Shown here: piece after piece, positions 23,440 through 34,080 of the stretch
Layout of the letters: every line of letters starts with the position of its first letter
Position numbering within the stretch: position 1 is the first letter of the stretch
Source of the DNA: Topomyia yanbarensis
Lineage: Eukaryota; Arthropoda; Insecta; Diptera; Culicidae
Reading direction: 5' to 3'
Length of the DNA: 64,000 bases
Assembly (NCBI RefSeq): GCF_030247195.1
Contig: NW_026683312.1
Coordinates: forward strand, 33,092-97,091
Notes under the pieces: generated by a model
The model's database searches: none
What the model was told of the DNA's origin: nothing
The model's input: the letters and a program-made list of their open reading frames with translations, nothing else
Program-made: the position numbers and the translations under genes

Positions 23440-24006
23440 CCTTCTCATATAGAAAGGTTATGTAATCGCTCCAAACATCGCCTTGTTAATCAAGGCCCAG
23501 AGGGCCGAGTCTCATATACCATTGGACTCAGTTGGATGAGATCGGGAAATGTCTGTTTGTGTATGTGGTAAATAATGTAACTTCTGATCTTTAGAAATGG
23601 CTGCACCGATTGTCACACTTAGTCTCAAAAAGAAGGTGCAACCTTCCTGTTATTGATTTTTTTATCCATCAGACTTCCGGTTCCAGAGTTACGGGTTGAG
23701 AAGTGGCGCTGCACAGCAATTTTCCATATAAACTAGCACCACTATGCTATCAAAACTTATAACAATGAATGCATCCATTGTAACAAGTTTTGATATAATA
23801 GTGGTACCAGTTTATGTGTAAAATTGCTATGTGGTGCCACTTTTCAAACCATAACTCTGGAACCGGAATTCTAATTGACATAAAATTCAACATAAGCCGA
23901 TGGGTTGGATGTATCTGAGTATCTGAGATTAAGTTTGTGTAAATCGGTCCACCCATCTCTGAAAAATGAGTGATATTTCTGTCACATACACACAAACTCT
24001 GCTAAA
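23440..24006. mobile_element. Large foldback (palindromic) repeat element
   Basis: Starts with CCTTCTCATATAGAAAGG, a short palindrome that I recall as common in culicine mosquito repeats. From about 23590 to 23960 the sequence is a near palindrome centred at 23771: GGTTCCAGAGTTACGGG (23677) against CATAACTCTGGAACCGG (23850), and ATCAAAACTTATAACAATG against CATTGTAACAAGTTTTGAT. Weaker arms extend to the ACACACAAACTCTG end. No coding capacity. Its right border is cut by the hAT insertion at 24015. Confidence 0.7.
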
Positions 24007-24239
24007 CCTCCAAACAGTGGCGTAGTAAGAAAATTTTTCGGGGGGGGGGGGGGTTATATGATTTTTTTTTGTATTTATACGAAAAAATGTTCAAAAACAT
24101 TCTGAGCAGAAAAAAATGTTCAAAACCAACAACTCAGGGAACGGGTTTGGGTAGTCAAGGTAGGAAAGCTAGCTGTTGGTATAGCAGATTGTCCCTACGA
24201 GGACAATCTGGGCGGCAAACTTCAGACTGTCTAATTTAC

Positions 24240-25140
24240 TGAGCCCTTCAGTTCCCTTGTGCAATTCAGTACCACTTCCTCGTTGAGCTTCCGACTGGTT
24301 CGCGAACTACTCGGTCTAGTCCTTGACGATAGATCTAGCCTACTTCCGACGGCGATTGCGGTAGAGTAGGGCATCCGGTTTGCTGGAGCTCCGGCGCGAC
24401 TGGTGGTGTATCGTCGCGATCTACGCGGTCTCGTTCCCGGCGGTGAATCTGACTGTACGCTGACGGAGAGGTCCCAGACGAAAGAAGTTCTCCCGATACC
24501 GATTCTTATTTGGTTTCAGTACTACAACTTCTTCAGCCCTTTGGGTCCGTGACCGGTGCCATTTAGCACCGCAACTCCTTTAAGCCCTTTAGTTCTCTTC
24601 TTGGGCCATTTAGCACTACTTGATGATCCATTCAGCTCCTCGACTTGTTCGCGAACAACTTCGTCTATTCCCCGACGATGGACCTGACCTACTCCGACAG
24701 AGAATTCCCCAGCGAGAGAAGTTGTCTCGAGATCGAGCCAATCAGCTAGGTGTCGAGGTCAGTTCGGCGATTCTGGTGAAACAGGGTGTCCGGTGCACTG
24801 GTGCGCCGATGACCCGCGACTAGTGGTGTCTCGTCGCTGTCTACTCAGTCTAGTCCCCAGCGGTGAATCTAGTTTACGCTAACGGAGAGTTCCCTGGCGA
24901 AAAAAGTTCTCCCAATATCGATTCTTCTTTGGTTTTCGCTATTTTTCTATCGGAACAACCGGTGGGGTGCCGTGGTTGGTCTGACGAATCCGCATGGAGC
25001 GTGACGTCCGGTTCGCTGGCGTTTCGACGACACTCGCTGCTCTGTTGCAGTCTACTCGACTAGTTCTCGGCGATGAATCTAGCTTATTCCAGCGGAGAGT
25101 TCCCTGGCGGTGATTGCTCTCCCGAAACCGTTGTTCGATG
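24240..25140 (-). repeat. Tandem subunits in R1 LINE 3' untranslated region
   Basis: A subunit of roughly 200-250 bp, recognisable by TAGTTCGCGAAC-like sequence, GATCTAGCCTAC-like sequence and GGAGAGTTCCC-like sequence, recurs near 24300, 24415, 24650, 24840 and 25050. Equivalent subunits occur in the sense copy at 32990-33475. Confidence 0.6.
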
Positions 25141-25173
25141 TCCATTCCGTTGTAAGACGGTCATGATCTACAT

Positions 25174-25398
25174 CAGCGGTTCTCAACCTTTTTCGTACCA
25201 CGGACTCACACTGGGTTGCTGCGGGCCCCCATAGATAAACATCAATTTTGTATGCTATCAATATGTCAATTTCAATTTGTTAGGAAACATGACTTGAAAT
25301 TTCGATATGCACTCGGAAAATATATTTTTCTTCGCGGACTCCCAGCAATGACTTCGCGGCCCCGTAGGGGTCCGCGGACCCCAGGTTGAGAATCACTG
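25174..25398. mobile_element. 225-bp hAT MITE nested in R1
   Basis: The ends CAGCGGTTCTCAACCT and the complement CAGTGATTCTCAACCT are the classic short hAT terminal repeat. The octamer ATCTACAT is duplicated exactly at 25166-25173 and 25399-25406. No coding content. It is the innermost of three nested insertions: hAT MITE in R1 in hAT. Confidence 0.9.
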
Positions 25399-25414
25399 AT
25401 CTACATCACATCTA

Positions 25415-25900
25415 TGTTTACTGCGTTCCACGTCTTTATGTCGCTTGTCATTCTGTAGGCTACATTATCCGGGTTGATGTCCGGTCCTCCCGTTTTAAGT
25501 AGCTCCCTGCAAGTCACCTCAAACCTCGGACATTCAAAGACTCTCCTCGGACATTCAAAGACTTCAAACCTCGGACATTAAAAGATGCTCTGGTGTCTTC
25601 TCGACGATCTCACACTCCAAGCACAGTGTTGACGTTGCGTACCCACACCGATGAAGATACTCCTTAAGCAGCCGTGGCTCGGTAGGAGCTGTTTCAGGTG
25701 GAAGGTCATCTCTCCGTGCTTTCTATTGACCTACGCCGACAGGTTTGGATGGATGATCATTCCTGCTGCCACGTCACCATCGAATCGATTCTCATCATCT
25801 TCTTCTTGTTTCTGGCGTTTCATTGTTTGTAGCACTTGATATCCTCCGTCAGGGTAATGCAGATGGGGATAATCTCGGCGACAAGGCATACTGCCTCCGG
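25415..25900 (-). pseudogene. R1-type LINE C-terminal domain, antisense copy
   Basis: Minus-strand translation gives FHLKQLLPSHGCLKEYLHR followed by LCLECEIVEKTPEHLL, the C-terminal zinc-knuckle region of R1-type ORF2 proteins (CxxC, His, Cys order). A TCGGACATTCAAAGACT-like segment is repeated just after it (25530-25580). The hAT MITE at 25174-25398 lies immediately downstream in the 3' region. Confidence 0.65.
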
Positions 25901-25959
25901 TACGCAATCGCAACTCGTACGACCAGCAGGCGAAGCGTCCTGTTCAGCTTTTCGCGGTT

Positions 25960-26600
25960 TCATTGTCTCCGTCGCCGACACCTCCATTTCTTCAAGTGTC
26001 TCACCGTTAGTGACACATCGTCCACGAAACCAACGATTTTCACTTTCCTGGGAAGCCGCAGTGTTAAGACCCCATCGTACATCCCATTCCAAAGTGTTGG
26101 ACAGAGAATGGAGCCCTGAGGAACGCCCGCTGTGACTCGCATTGCCTATTGCCTGTTTGTTCGTCTGGTACAGCAGTGCTCTACTCTGGAAGTAGCTCTT
26201 CAAGATCTGGCTCATTCTTTTATGCCACGCTGCGGCATTGGTCTATTCGAGGCTGGATGGCTCGGTGACTTCCCACACTTTGGCAGCAACATCAGTTTCT
26301 GCACCTTCCTCATTTCGGAGATTACCATCATCTAAAGACTTCAGCAGTAGCATCCTGAATATGTCCGGATATGCCAGGATCGCAGCTTTCAGTGGCACGG
26401 TAGGTATTCCATCCGGACCGGGGGTTTTCTTTGATTTTAGTCACATCGACGCTTCTTTGAGCTCGTCGTTAGTCACTTGCCACACGGCTGTGTTACCTCC
26501 TTCTTCTTCGCCGTACGGTGTCGGTGACCAGGTAGTTGAATCGTGATTCGGGAAGAGACCCTCAACGATTATCTTTAGCTTGCCCGTGTATATTTCAGCT
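25960..26600 (-). pseudogene. R1-type reverse transcriptase, antisense copy
   Basis: Minus-strand reading gives KIIVEGLFPNHDSTTWSP near the start, then NPPVRMEY-like and GVPQGSILCPTLWN sequence, and FVDDVSLTV, the catalytic YADD-type box with both Asp present. About 200 bp of the fingers/palm present in the sense copy (31770-32110) are deleted here around 26230-26260, and frames are broken. No active enzyme is possible. Confidence 0.75.
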
Positions 26601-27974
26601 GATGTCGACGGACCCTCGTCTTCGTCATGACGACTCAGTACGCGTCCCCCAGGGATTGGCGTTTAATTCACAGTACAGCTACTTATGGCAATTGGCTTGC
26701 TAAGCTTGATCTCCCGTTTTAAAGAGTCCCTACCTGCTCGAAACGTCGCTTGCGCTCCTCTCTCACTCTCCGATCTTACGCTCTGAGCCCGCCTTCTGGA
26801 TCTAAGACAAGCAGCGTGTAGCGTACTGAACTACTCATTTAACCCGTAAGCTGCGCGCCGTCTACTGCATGGCTCTAGTTTTCGTGGCATTGTAACGTCA
26901 CAAGCCGTCACAATCCTTCTTGTTGGATCAGCCGCATCAACGTACTTGATTTCGTTGTTCGCTGAAGTAACTCAACAAAGAGGTTTTCGTTGAAGGCTTT
27001 CGTCTTCCACTTTAGCTTGCGGCCCGTCCTTCTTCGTGCTGCAGCAGGGTTCCATTGGCCGATGCGGTAGCGAATCGCCTGGTGGTCGCCATGGGGATAC
27101 TTCTCTCACACTCTCCAGTCCATGTCCTCCGTCAGTCAAGGACTGCAGAATGTGGCGAAATTTCTCTCGGTACCGATATCCGTTTCGTGAACCAATAAGC
27201 TCCCAGCTCCTCGCTTCGCCGCGATCTACTTGTTATAGTCCTTGGCGGTTGAGCTAGCCTCCACAACGTGCCGTTACAAGATAACTTTTGAAAATGAAAC
27301 TTTGAGAATTTCATTTAAAATATTAGGCATATTTTTGTTTAACATATTGAATTTTTTCAAAATTTTCCGAAATATTCCGGGGGGGGGGTTTCGTCCCCAA
27401 TCCCCCCCCCCCGCTACTACGCCACTGCCTCCAAAAACGCCATAGCTCCGAAAGCGACTCCGACGAATCCAGTCATGGCCAACTGGCACATCAGGATCGA
27501 CGCCAGTAATATCCTGATAATGACATACTGGTTGGTTGGTATGACTAGCCAATGCGTCATATAGACCCGGTGGTTCGCCACACTGGTTCTTAGTCTCTTG
27601 TCCAGTAACTCCTATCCCTACCTCCCCGCGGTGCCAGCTGGGGTACGAGTAACCATAGGAAAGATCTGGTAACCAACCCCCGGTGGGACCATGGTCGTAT
27701 GCTGACAGGGAAGGGGGCTCCTCTTTTCGGAGGATGTGTTCATCCGAGCATCCGAGTTTGTTCCCCATGTTAAGGGCGGCTCAAAACAGCGTCTGTTCTC
27801 CATGTTAGGGGCGGCTTATGTATCGTACTCGTGTCAGCGTTGAACTTTAAACAGAGCTGACACGATGGTCCCCCGGCGAGACAGGGGATTGGGGAAGGCC
27901 CAACAAGCTGCCCTGGAAAACTAACCATTACGAACAATGCAGAAGAAAGCACGAATCGGAGCAATCGGCAAAGA

Positions 27975-29000
27975 TCTACGCGACGAAATAAGGACTACGA
28001 TTGGAAACTCGGTACATGTAACTGCAGGTCACTCTGCTTTCCAGCTTTCGACAAGATAATCTACGACAAACTCCAACCACGCAACTTTGAAGTCGTAGCA
28101 CTGCAGGAACTTTGCTTGGTAGGACAAAAGGTATGAGAAAGCGGGCATCGGGCGGCTACTTTCTACCAGAGCTGTGGCACCATCAACGAGCTGGGAACCG
28201 GCTTTGTAGTGCTGGGTAGGATGCATCAACGCGTGATTGGATGGACTCCGATCAACGCAAGGATGTGTAAGTTGAGCCTTTTCTTCAACTACAGCATCAT
28301 CAACGTACACTGCCCACACGATTGGAGACCCGACGACGAGAAATAAGCGTTCTATGCGAAGTTGGAGGAGGTGTACGACGGCTGTTCGCAACGGGACGTG
28401 AAAATCGTCATCGGTGATATGAACGCACAGGTAGGACGGGAGGTAATGTTTAGACCGGTAATCGGGGCAAACAGCTTGCATACCGTATCGAATGACAACG
28501 GCCAACGATGCGTGAACTTCGCAGCCTCCCGTGGCATGGTAGTCCGAAGTATCTTCTTCCCCCGCACCGCACCAAAACCAAATCGATCACGTTCTAATCG
28601 ACGGGCGATTCTTCTCTGATGTTCGTTCGTACCTACCGCAGTGCGAAAATAGATTCGGACGATTACCTAGTTGCAGTATGCATGCGCTCAAAACTCTCGA
28701 CGGTGTACAACACTCATCGTAGTCGGACGCCAAGACCCAACATCGCGCAACTTCGGGACGCCGGGGTTGCCCAAGACTACGCACAGCGGCTGGAAGCAGC
28801 ACTACCCACGGAAGAACAGCTGGGCGTAGCTACTCTTGAAGATGGCTGGAGGGAGATCCGTTCCGCCATAGGAAGTACTGCTATAGCAGCACTAGGTACA
28901 GCGATTCCGAATCGAGGAAACGACTGGTTCGATGACGAATGTAAGCAGTTAATAACGGTGAAGCAGCAGAGGACGAAGACGGTATGGCAATAGATCCTGC
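27975..29000 (+). pseudogene. RTE-type endonuclease and linker
   Basis: Translating through frame changes gives a VVALQELCL-like start (catalytic Glu region) near 28090, IINVHCPHDWRPDDEK near 28297-28345, VIGDMNAQVGRE at 28407-28442 (GDFN-type motif) and SNDNGQRCVNFAASRGM near 28490. The usual QIDHVLID segment follows in altered form near 28590. The linker then reads DSDDYLVAVCMRSKL and NDWFDDECK. These are the standard blocks of an APE endonuclease in RTE elements. In-frame stops occur, for example the TAA at 28347. Confidence 0.75.
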
Positions 29001-29039
29001 AGCACGCGTCTTCTACGATAGAAGTCAAGAAGGAGATCG

Positions 29040-29830
29040 GTCGGCTGAAAAACAACAAAATTGCCGATGTAGATCAACTACCCAGCGAGCTATTCAAATA
29101 CGGTGGTGAAACACTGGATAGAGCGCTATACTGGGTAGTCGCCAAAATTTGGGAGGAAGAGATTCTTTCGGACGAGAGGATGGAGGGTGTCGTTTGCCCA
29201 ATCTACACAAAGGGTGACAAGTTGGATTGCTGCAACTACCGCGCGATCACACTACTTAGCGCCGCCTACAAGGTCGTCTCCCAAATTCTTTTCCGGCGAT
29301 TATCACCATTTGCAAGGGAGTTCATGGGGCACTACCAAGCGGGATTCGTGGGTTCCCGCGCCACAACGGACCAAATATTCGCGATTCGGCAGGTTCTGCA
29401 GAATTGCCGCGAATACAACGTGTCCACACATCATTTGTTCATCGATTTCAAATCGACGTATGACACAATCGATCGAGATCAGCTAAGACGGATAATGCAC
29501 ATTACGGTTTTCCGGATAAGCTAACACGATTAGTCAAAGCGACGATGGATCGGGTGATGTGCGTTGTTCGAGTATCAGGGACACTCTCGAGTCTCTTTGA
29601 ATCTCGAAGAGGGTTACGGCACGGTGATGGTCTATCGGGCCTGCTGTTCAACGTTGCGTTAGGAGGTGTAATAAGGAGAGCGGGGATAGACACGAGTGGC
29701 ACGATCTTCAGGAAGTCCGTCCAGCTTCTTGGCTTCGCCGACTACATTGGCATAATGGCACGGGACTTATAGCTGAAGCCAGCAGGATTGGACTTGCCAT
29801 CAATGTTTCGAAGATAAAATACATGAGAGG
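29040..29830 (+). pseudogene. RTE-type reverse transcriptase
   Basis: Blocks in order: PIYTKGDKLDCCNYRAITLL, then AGFVGSRATTDQIF, LFIDFKSTYDTIDR (palm A, Asp present), GLRHGDGLSGLLFN (QGD box altered to HGD) and LGFADYIGI. The last is the YADD-type catalytic box with its second Asp changed to Tyr. A frameshift at about 29520 separates palm A from the later blocks. The enzyme would be inactive. Confidence 0.8.
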
Positions 29831-30512
29831 AAGAGGTTCTAGAGAAGACAATGTGAACCTCCCATCCCGAGTTAGGATTGACGGTGACGTAATCGAGATG
29901 GTCGACGAATTCGTGTATTTGGGCTCACTGGTAACCGACGACAATGATACCAGCAGAGAAATTCAAAGACGGATCTTGGCGGGAAATCGTGTCTTCTTTG
30001 GACTCCGGAGTACGCTCCGGTCGACCAAAATTCGCCACCGCACGAAGTTGATTATCTACAAGACGCTGATTAGACCGGTAGTCAGCTTCGGCCACGAGAC
30101 CTGGACTATGCTCGTGGAGGACCAACGCGCCCCTTGGAGTTTTCGAACGAAAGGTGTTGCTGACTATCTATGGTGGTGTGCAGATGGAAGACGGAACGTG
30201 GCGCAGGCGAATGAACCATGAGTTGCATCAGCTGCTGGAAGAACCATTCATCGCGCATACCGCAAAAAAGGACTTTTGCGGTGGGCTGGACACATCGTAA
30301 GAATGTCGGCCGACGACCCGGTGAAGATGGTTTCTGAGGGCGATCCTACAGGAACAAGCAGACGGGGCGCACGGCGAGCACGGTGGTTCGACCAGATAGA
30401 GGACGACCTGCGGACCCTTCGAATACTGCGAGGCTGGCGACAAGCAGCAATGGACCGAGTGGAGTGGAGACGGCTTCTGCATACAGCAAGAGACAACAAG
30501 GCTCTAGCCTGA
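29823..30512 (+). pseudogene. RTE-type LINE C-terminal domain
   Basis: Contains EMVDEFVYLGSLVTDD, SREIQRRI, IRPVVSFGHETWTM and, after a frameshift near 30150, FCGGLDTS- and RWAGHIVRM-containing frames ending RDNKALA. This is the typical tail of RTE-type ORF2 proteins (thumb and distal region). It ends about 30 bp before the R1 sequence starts. Confidence 0.75.
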
Positions 30513-30652
30513 ACTAAACGAAACTGTAGCACCGCAAAGCAACTGTGGTAGAAGCTATGTGTGACGACGCTTTGATTGTAGAGCCGTATCAAGTCCTCCT
30601 TGATGACAGTAACTGAGTGGCGGATGGATTGGGAACGGCTATGATATAAGTT

Positions 30653-31100
30653 ATGGGAAGATTTCCCATTCAAGAAGTGGTAGAACGCTCACACGAAGGC
30701 TTCGTGATCAGCAAAATCAACGGCGTCTTCGTGTGCAGCTGTTGCGCTCCTTCAAGGTGGGCAGTAGAGCAGTTCAGCCTAATGCTGGAGCAGTTATCCG
30801 AGCAGTTGATCGGTTGGAAGCCGGTAGTCATTGGTGATGACTTCAACGCCTGGGCTGTTACAGGGTGTATCCTGCAGAAACCTCCAGCGAAGTTAGACGT
30901 ACGATTGTGCAATGAAGGTTTCGTTAGTATATTTCGGGGAAACGAGAGGCAATCTATTATCGAAGTCACATTCTGTAGTCCTTCATTGACAGCGAACATG
31001 GATTGGAGAGTACGCGAAACATATACGCATAGTGACCACCAGCGATTCGCTACCGTATCGTTCAATGCTTTCCTGCTACAGTACAGAGAAGGATGACCGA
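30653..31100 (+). pseudogene. R1-type APE endonuclease
   Basis: Shows VVERSHEGFVISKINGVFV, the CCAPSRW segment, VIGDDFNAWAV (GDFN motif with an extra Asp), ESI-IEVTFCSPSLT-like sequence near 30950-30995, and THSDHQ at 31027 (the catalytic SDH motif). The segment after AWAV is shortened relative to the usual EWGS region. Frame breaks follow SDHQ. Confidence 0.75.
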
Positions 31101-31450
31101 AACAGGAAGGCGAAAGTCTTCAACAAAGAACTCTTCGTTGAGGCACTTCGGCCAAACGGTGGGACCGAGAACGTGGATGGGGTTGAGCTTGTGACGGCGA
31201 AATGCTACGAAAACAGCAGTCATGCAATAGACGGCCTCTAGCTTACTGGTGGAACGAGACGCTTAGTACGCCACGCGTTGTTTGTCTCAGAGCCAGAAGG
31301 CGGGCTCAGAGAGTAATATCGGAACCAGATAGGAAAAAGCGCAAAGCAGCGTTTCGGGAAGCTAGGAACGTTTTTAAATAGGAGATCAGACTTAGCAAGT
31401 CCGATTGCCACAAAGATCTAGGGAGACGCGGACCGAGTTGTGATGGCGAA
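31101..31450 (+). pseudogene. R1-type linker region
   Basis: Encodes KVFNKELFVEALR, then AYWW-like residues near 31240 and a REARNVF-like segment near 31365. This connects endonuclease and RT in R1-type ORF2 proteins. At least three frame changes and several stops are present. Confidence 0.55.
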
Positions 31451-32350
31451 AATAAACGCCAGCTGAAATGTGCCCAGGTAAGCCGAAGATAATTATCGAG
31501 GGTCTTTTCTCGAAGCACGATCTAACTCTCTGGCCACCGACACCGCACGGTGAAGAAGAAGTAGCAAACACAAATGATCGGCAAGTGACTAACGATGAGC
31601 TCGCAGAAGCGTCGAAGCGCCTGAAATCAAAGAACGACCCCGGTCTGGATGGAATACCATACGTGGAGCTGAATGCTGCGATCCTGGCATATACGGACAT
31701 GTTCAAGATGATACTTCAGAAATGTCTAAATGATGGCAACTTCCCCAAAATGTGGAAAATGCAGAAACTGGTGTTGCTGCCGAAGGCAGGGAAGCCATCG
31801 GGCGATCCGGCTACGTATAGGTCCATATGTCTACTGGATACACTAGGAAAACTCCTGGAAAGAATCATCCCTAACGGGTTGACGAAATGCACGGAAGATA
31901 AGCGCGGACTGTCCAAGATGCAGTTCAAATTCCGCAAATGAGCATCGACAGTGGATGCAATTCAGGCAGTACTCGGGAGTACTAAGAAGGCAGCTAAACA
32001 GAAACGAAGAGGAAATAGGTACTGCGCTGTGGTCACGATAGATATGAAGAATACATTTAACAGCGCCAGGTGGGAAGCCATCGCTGCAGCGTTGCACAGA
32101 ATTGGGGTTCCCGACTTCCTGTACCAGATCCTGAGCTACTTCCAGAGCAGAGTGCTGCTGTACGAGACGAGCGAAGGGGACAAGTCAATGCGAGTCACAG
32201 TGGGCGTTCCACGGGGCTCCATTGTCGGTCCAACTCTTTGGAACGGGATGTACGATTGCGTCGTAATACTGCGCCTGCCCAAGAAAGTTAAAATCGTGGG
32301 TTTCGCCGATGACGTGTCACTAACTGTGATGGGTGAGACACGGAGATAAT
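31450..32350 (+). pseudogene. R1-type reverse transcriptase, sense copy
   Basis: Two long frames cover it. The first (31468-31941) has DELAEASKRLKSKNDPGLDG, KMQKLVLLPKAGKPSGD and YRSICLLDTLGKLLERI, and stops (TGA at 31939) just after FKFRK. The second (31951-32349) has CAVVTIDMKNTFNSARW (palm A), VGVPRGSIVGPTLWNGM and VGFADDVSLTV, with an intact FADD catalytic box near 32300. The single stop between them and the later breaks make it a pseudogene, but it is among the better preserved frames here. Confidence 0.82.
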
Positions 32351-32970
32351 AGACGCGATTGAGAGCTGGAAGAACGGGGTCAAGCTGCAAATAGCTCCCA
32401 CAAGACAGAAGTGTTGTTGGTCTGCAAATACATAGTGGTGCAGCGGCTTCAGATCGACGTCGGAAGTTAGGAATCAGGAATCAGAATATATTGGTTTAAC
32501 TGTCACGTTCCTCGTATGTAGTCGGGGATTTGTGCCTTATAGTGATAATCACCAACCAGTTCAGCTTCAACAACCACGTCGACAACGCCTGTGAACAGTC
32601 GGCGAAGACAGAATCATATCAAACGTCGGCGGTCCGAGAACCATCACGAGACATCTGTTATCTACTGTTTCGTCATCGGTACTCCTATATGGAGTTCCTG
32701 CTGCTGAAAAGCTGAACAGGACATTCCGGCTGATGGCCGTACGAGTTGCGAGTGCGTATAGAACAATACCGTCGGAGACAGTATGCACATCACTCTGGCT
32801 GAGGACGTGGAATGCTACCAGCCGAGAAATGCACGTAACGAAATGGTCCAAACAGACTCGTTGGCTAAGTGGCAGCGGGAGTAGGACAACGCGGAGAAAG
32901 GAAGATGGACCCACCGACTCATTCCAAATGTTTCGGCTTGGTTGGACTTCCATTTGAAGCAGTAGCGCCA
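32350..32970 (+). pseudogene. R1-type LINE C-terminal domain, sense copy
   Basis: Encodes ESEYIGLTVTF near 32480, then LNRTFRLMAVRVASAYRTI (32714-32770) and TRRKEDGPTDSFQ near 32890, the thumb and distal part of R1-type ORF2. The zinc-knuckle segment seen in the antisense copy is absent, because sequence passes from FHLKQ-equivalent bases straight into the 3' tail near 32960. Confidence 0.65.
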
Positions 32971-32984
32971 TTGAGTAGAAAGTT

Positions 32985-33475
32985 GCTGTGAAACCACAAA
33001 TCGGGTTTCGGGAGAAATTCTGCCGCCGGGAAACTCCCCGTCGGTGTAGACTAGGTCCACCGTCGGGAACCAGTTGAGTAGTACGAAACGTAACACCGGA
33101 TTCTGTTCGCCAGTGAACCGGACGCCACACTTCACCGGAATTGCCGGATCGACCTTGACACCCTACCGGGTAGCTCATGAGTAGGCTAGATCCACCGTCG
33201 AGTATCACACCGAGTAGACCGCGTCGAATAACTAGCAGCCGGTCGTTGGGGCACCAGTGAACCGGAAGTTACGCTCCAGCCTGAATAGCCTCAGCACCTA
33301 CTGGCTGGCCCGTTAGATAGGCTAGGTCCACCGCCGGGGACAAGATCGAGTAAATCGGGAGGAAGCGGGAAATCTACCGCTCGGTTTCGGGAGAGCCTCT
33401 CTCGTCGGGGAATTCTCTGTCGGAGTAGGCTAGATGCATTGCCAGGAACTAGACCGAGTAGTTCGCGAACAAGAG
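32985..33475 (+). repeat. Tandem subunits of R1 3' tail, sense copy
   Basis: Recurrent GGTTTCGGGAGA, TCGGTGTAGACTAGGTCCAC and GAGTAG motifs at spacings of roughly 130-250 bp mirror the antisense tail at 24240-25140. Non-coding. Confidence 0.6.
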
Positions 33476-34080
33476 ATGTTTGGCAAAATTACTGAAAAAA
33501 TCTTGTTCTACAACTTTGTAGAAGACACCTAATTTCTATCTCTCTCCGTTGAAAAGTTAGTGTTGGCGCCATCTATGCGGTCACAGCTGGAACTAAAGTT
33601 TTCTAACCAAAACATAACTCGTATTATGTACTACAATTCTTTCGAACACACTAGTGAGCTAAATCTAACCATTATTCCATAAAAATGTTTAGTTTGTTAG
33701 AACCTAGTACTGATACACTACCATGCACTGCTAGGCCCCATGCAAAACTGACTCAGACATCACTTCGTTATAAGTTTAATAACTTTTCTTGTTCGAGTCA
33801 GATCGCTTTGCAGTCTTCAACAAAGTTGTAGATAATAGAATTATCTTCTTAAGTTTCACTTTTGGTGATAATCTGATGTATGCAGTGCCCCCTAGCGGTG
33901 AAAATGTTCGCAAGTGGATTTTCTCCTTGTAAATTGTCGAAAAATCCTATACAAACTTCAAGCACGTTGGTCCGGTAGCTAGACTTGTTCGATTTGGCTC
34001 AAATTTGGAGCAGACACTCCTGGTGGGACTAGGAATCGACTCAGGGGTGGGCCGATGGGAGTCATTTTTTTCTGTCACTC
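33475..34080. other. Probable insertion in the R1 3' tail, family unknown
   Basis: Not seen at the equivalent place of the antisense R1 tail. It holds an inverted pair, CTACAACTTTGTAGAAGAC near 33509 and GTCTTCAACAAAGTTGTAG near 33813. AT-rich with no frame. Ends are approximate. Confidence 0.4.

Larger units (their letters stand above)
24140..27270 (-). mobile_element. Antisense R1-type LINE, 5' truncated
   Basis: Read on the minus strand: the end of the endonuclease (FCSPSLTEDMDWRV near 27140, a GDHQAIRYRIG-like motif), linker, RT, C-terminal CCHC region, then a 3' untranslated tail of tandem subunits ending near 24140. The 3' end shares GAAGTTTGCCGCCCAGATTG with the sense R1 copy at 34131-34150, so both belong to one family. 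The 5' part of the endonuclease is missing, as is usual for incomplete target-primed reverse transcription. Confidence 0.8.
24015..27427. mobile_element. hAT-type element carrying an antisense R1 LINE
   Basis: The left TIR CAGTGGCGTAGTA (24015-24027) matches the complement of the right end (27415-27427, TACTACGCCACTG) exactly. The octamer CCTCCAAA flanks both sides (24007-24014 and 27428-27435). Long G runs follow the left TIR, and matching G/C runs precede the right TIR. Between them lies about 3.1 kb of antisense R1 LINE; no hAT transposase is present. The host element is thus a short non-autonomous hAT that received the LINE, or moved with it. Confidence 0.88.
27440..30540 (+). mobile_element. 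RTE-type non-LTR retrotransposon, decayed but long
   Basis: Contains a 5' leader (27440-27960, with two direct repeats of a TTAGGGGCGGCT-like motif at 27770 and 27804), an endonuclease, a reverse transcriptase and a C-terminal domain in one orientation, then ends shortly after the ORF (near 30540). A single long ORF with a very short tail is usual for the RTE clade. Stops and frameshifts interrupt it many times. Its left edge coincides with the hAT insertion site, and its right edge abuts the truncated sense R1 copy. Confidence 0.75.

Noticed and set aside
24620..25145. Frames on both strands near the R1 tail
   Set aside because: The region is tandem non-coding 3' tail of the antisense R1 copy.
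27274..27768. 164-codon minus-strand frame across the hAT/RTE border
   Set aside because: It crosses the hAT right TIR and the RTE 5' leader and has no recognised family.
32567..33208. 213-codon minus-strand frame
   Set aside because: It lies opposite the R1 C-terminal domain and its repeated tail; the plus-strand reading explains the sequence.
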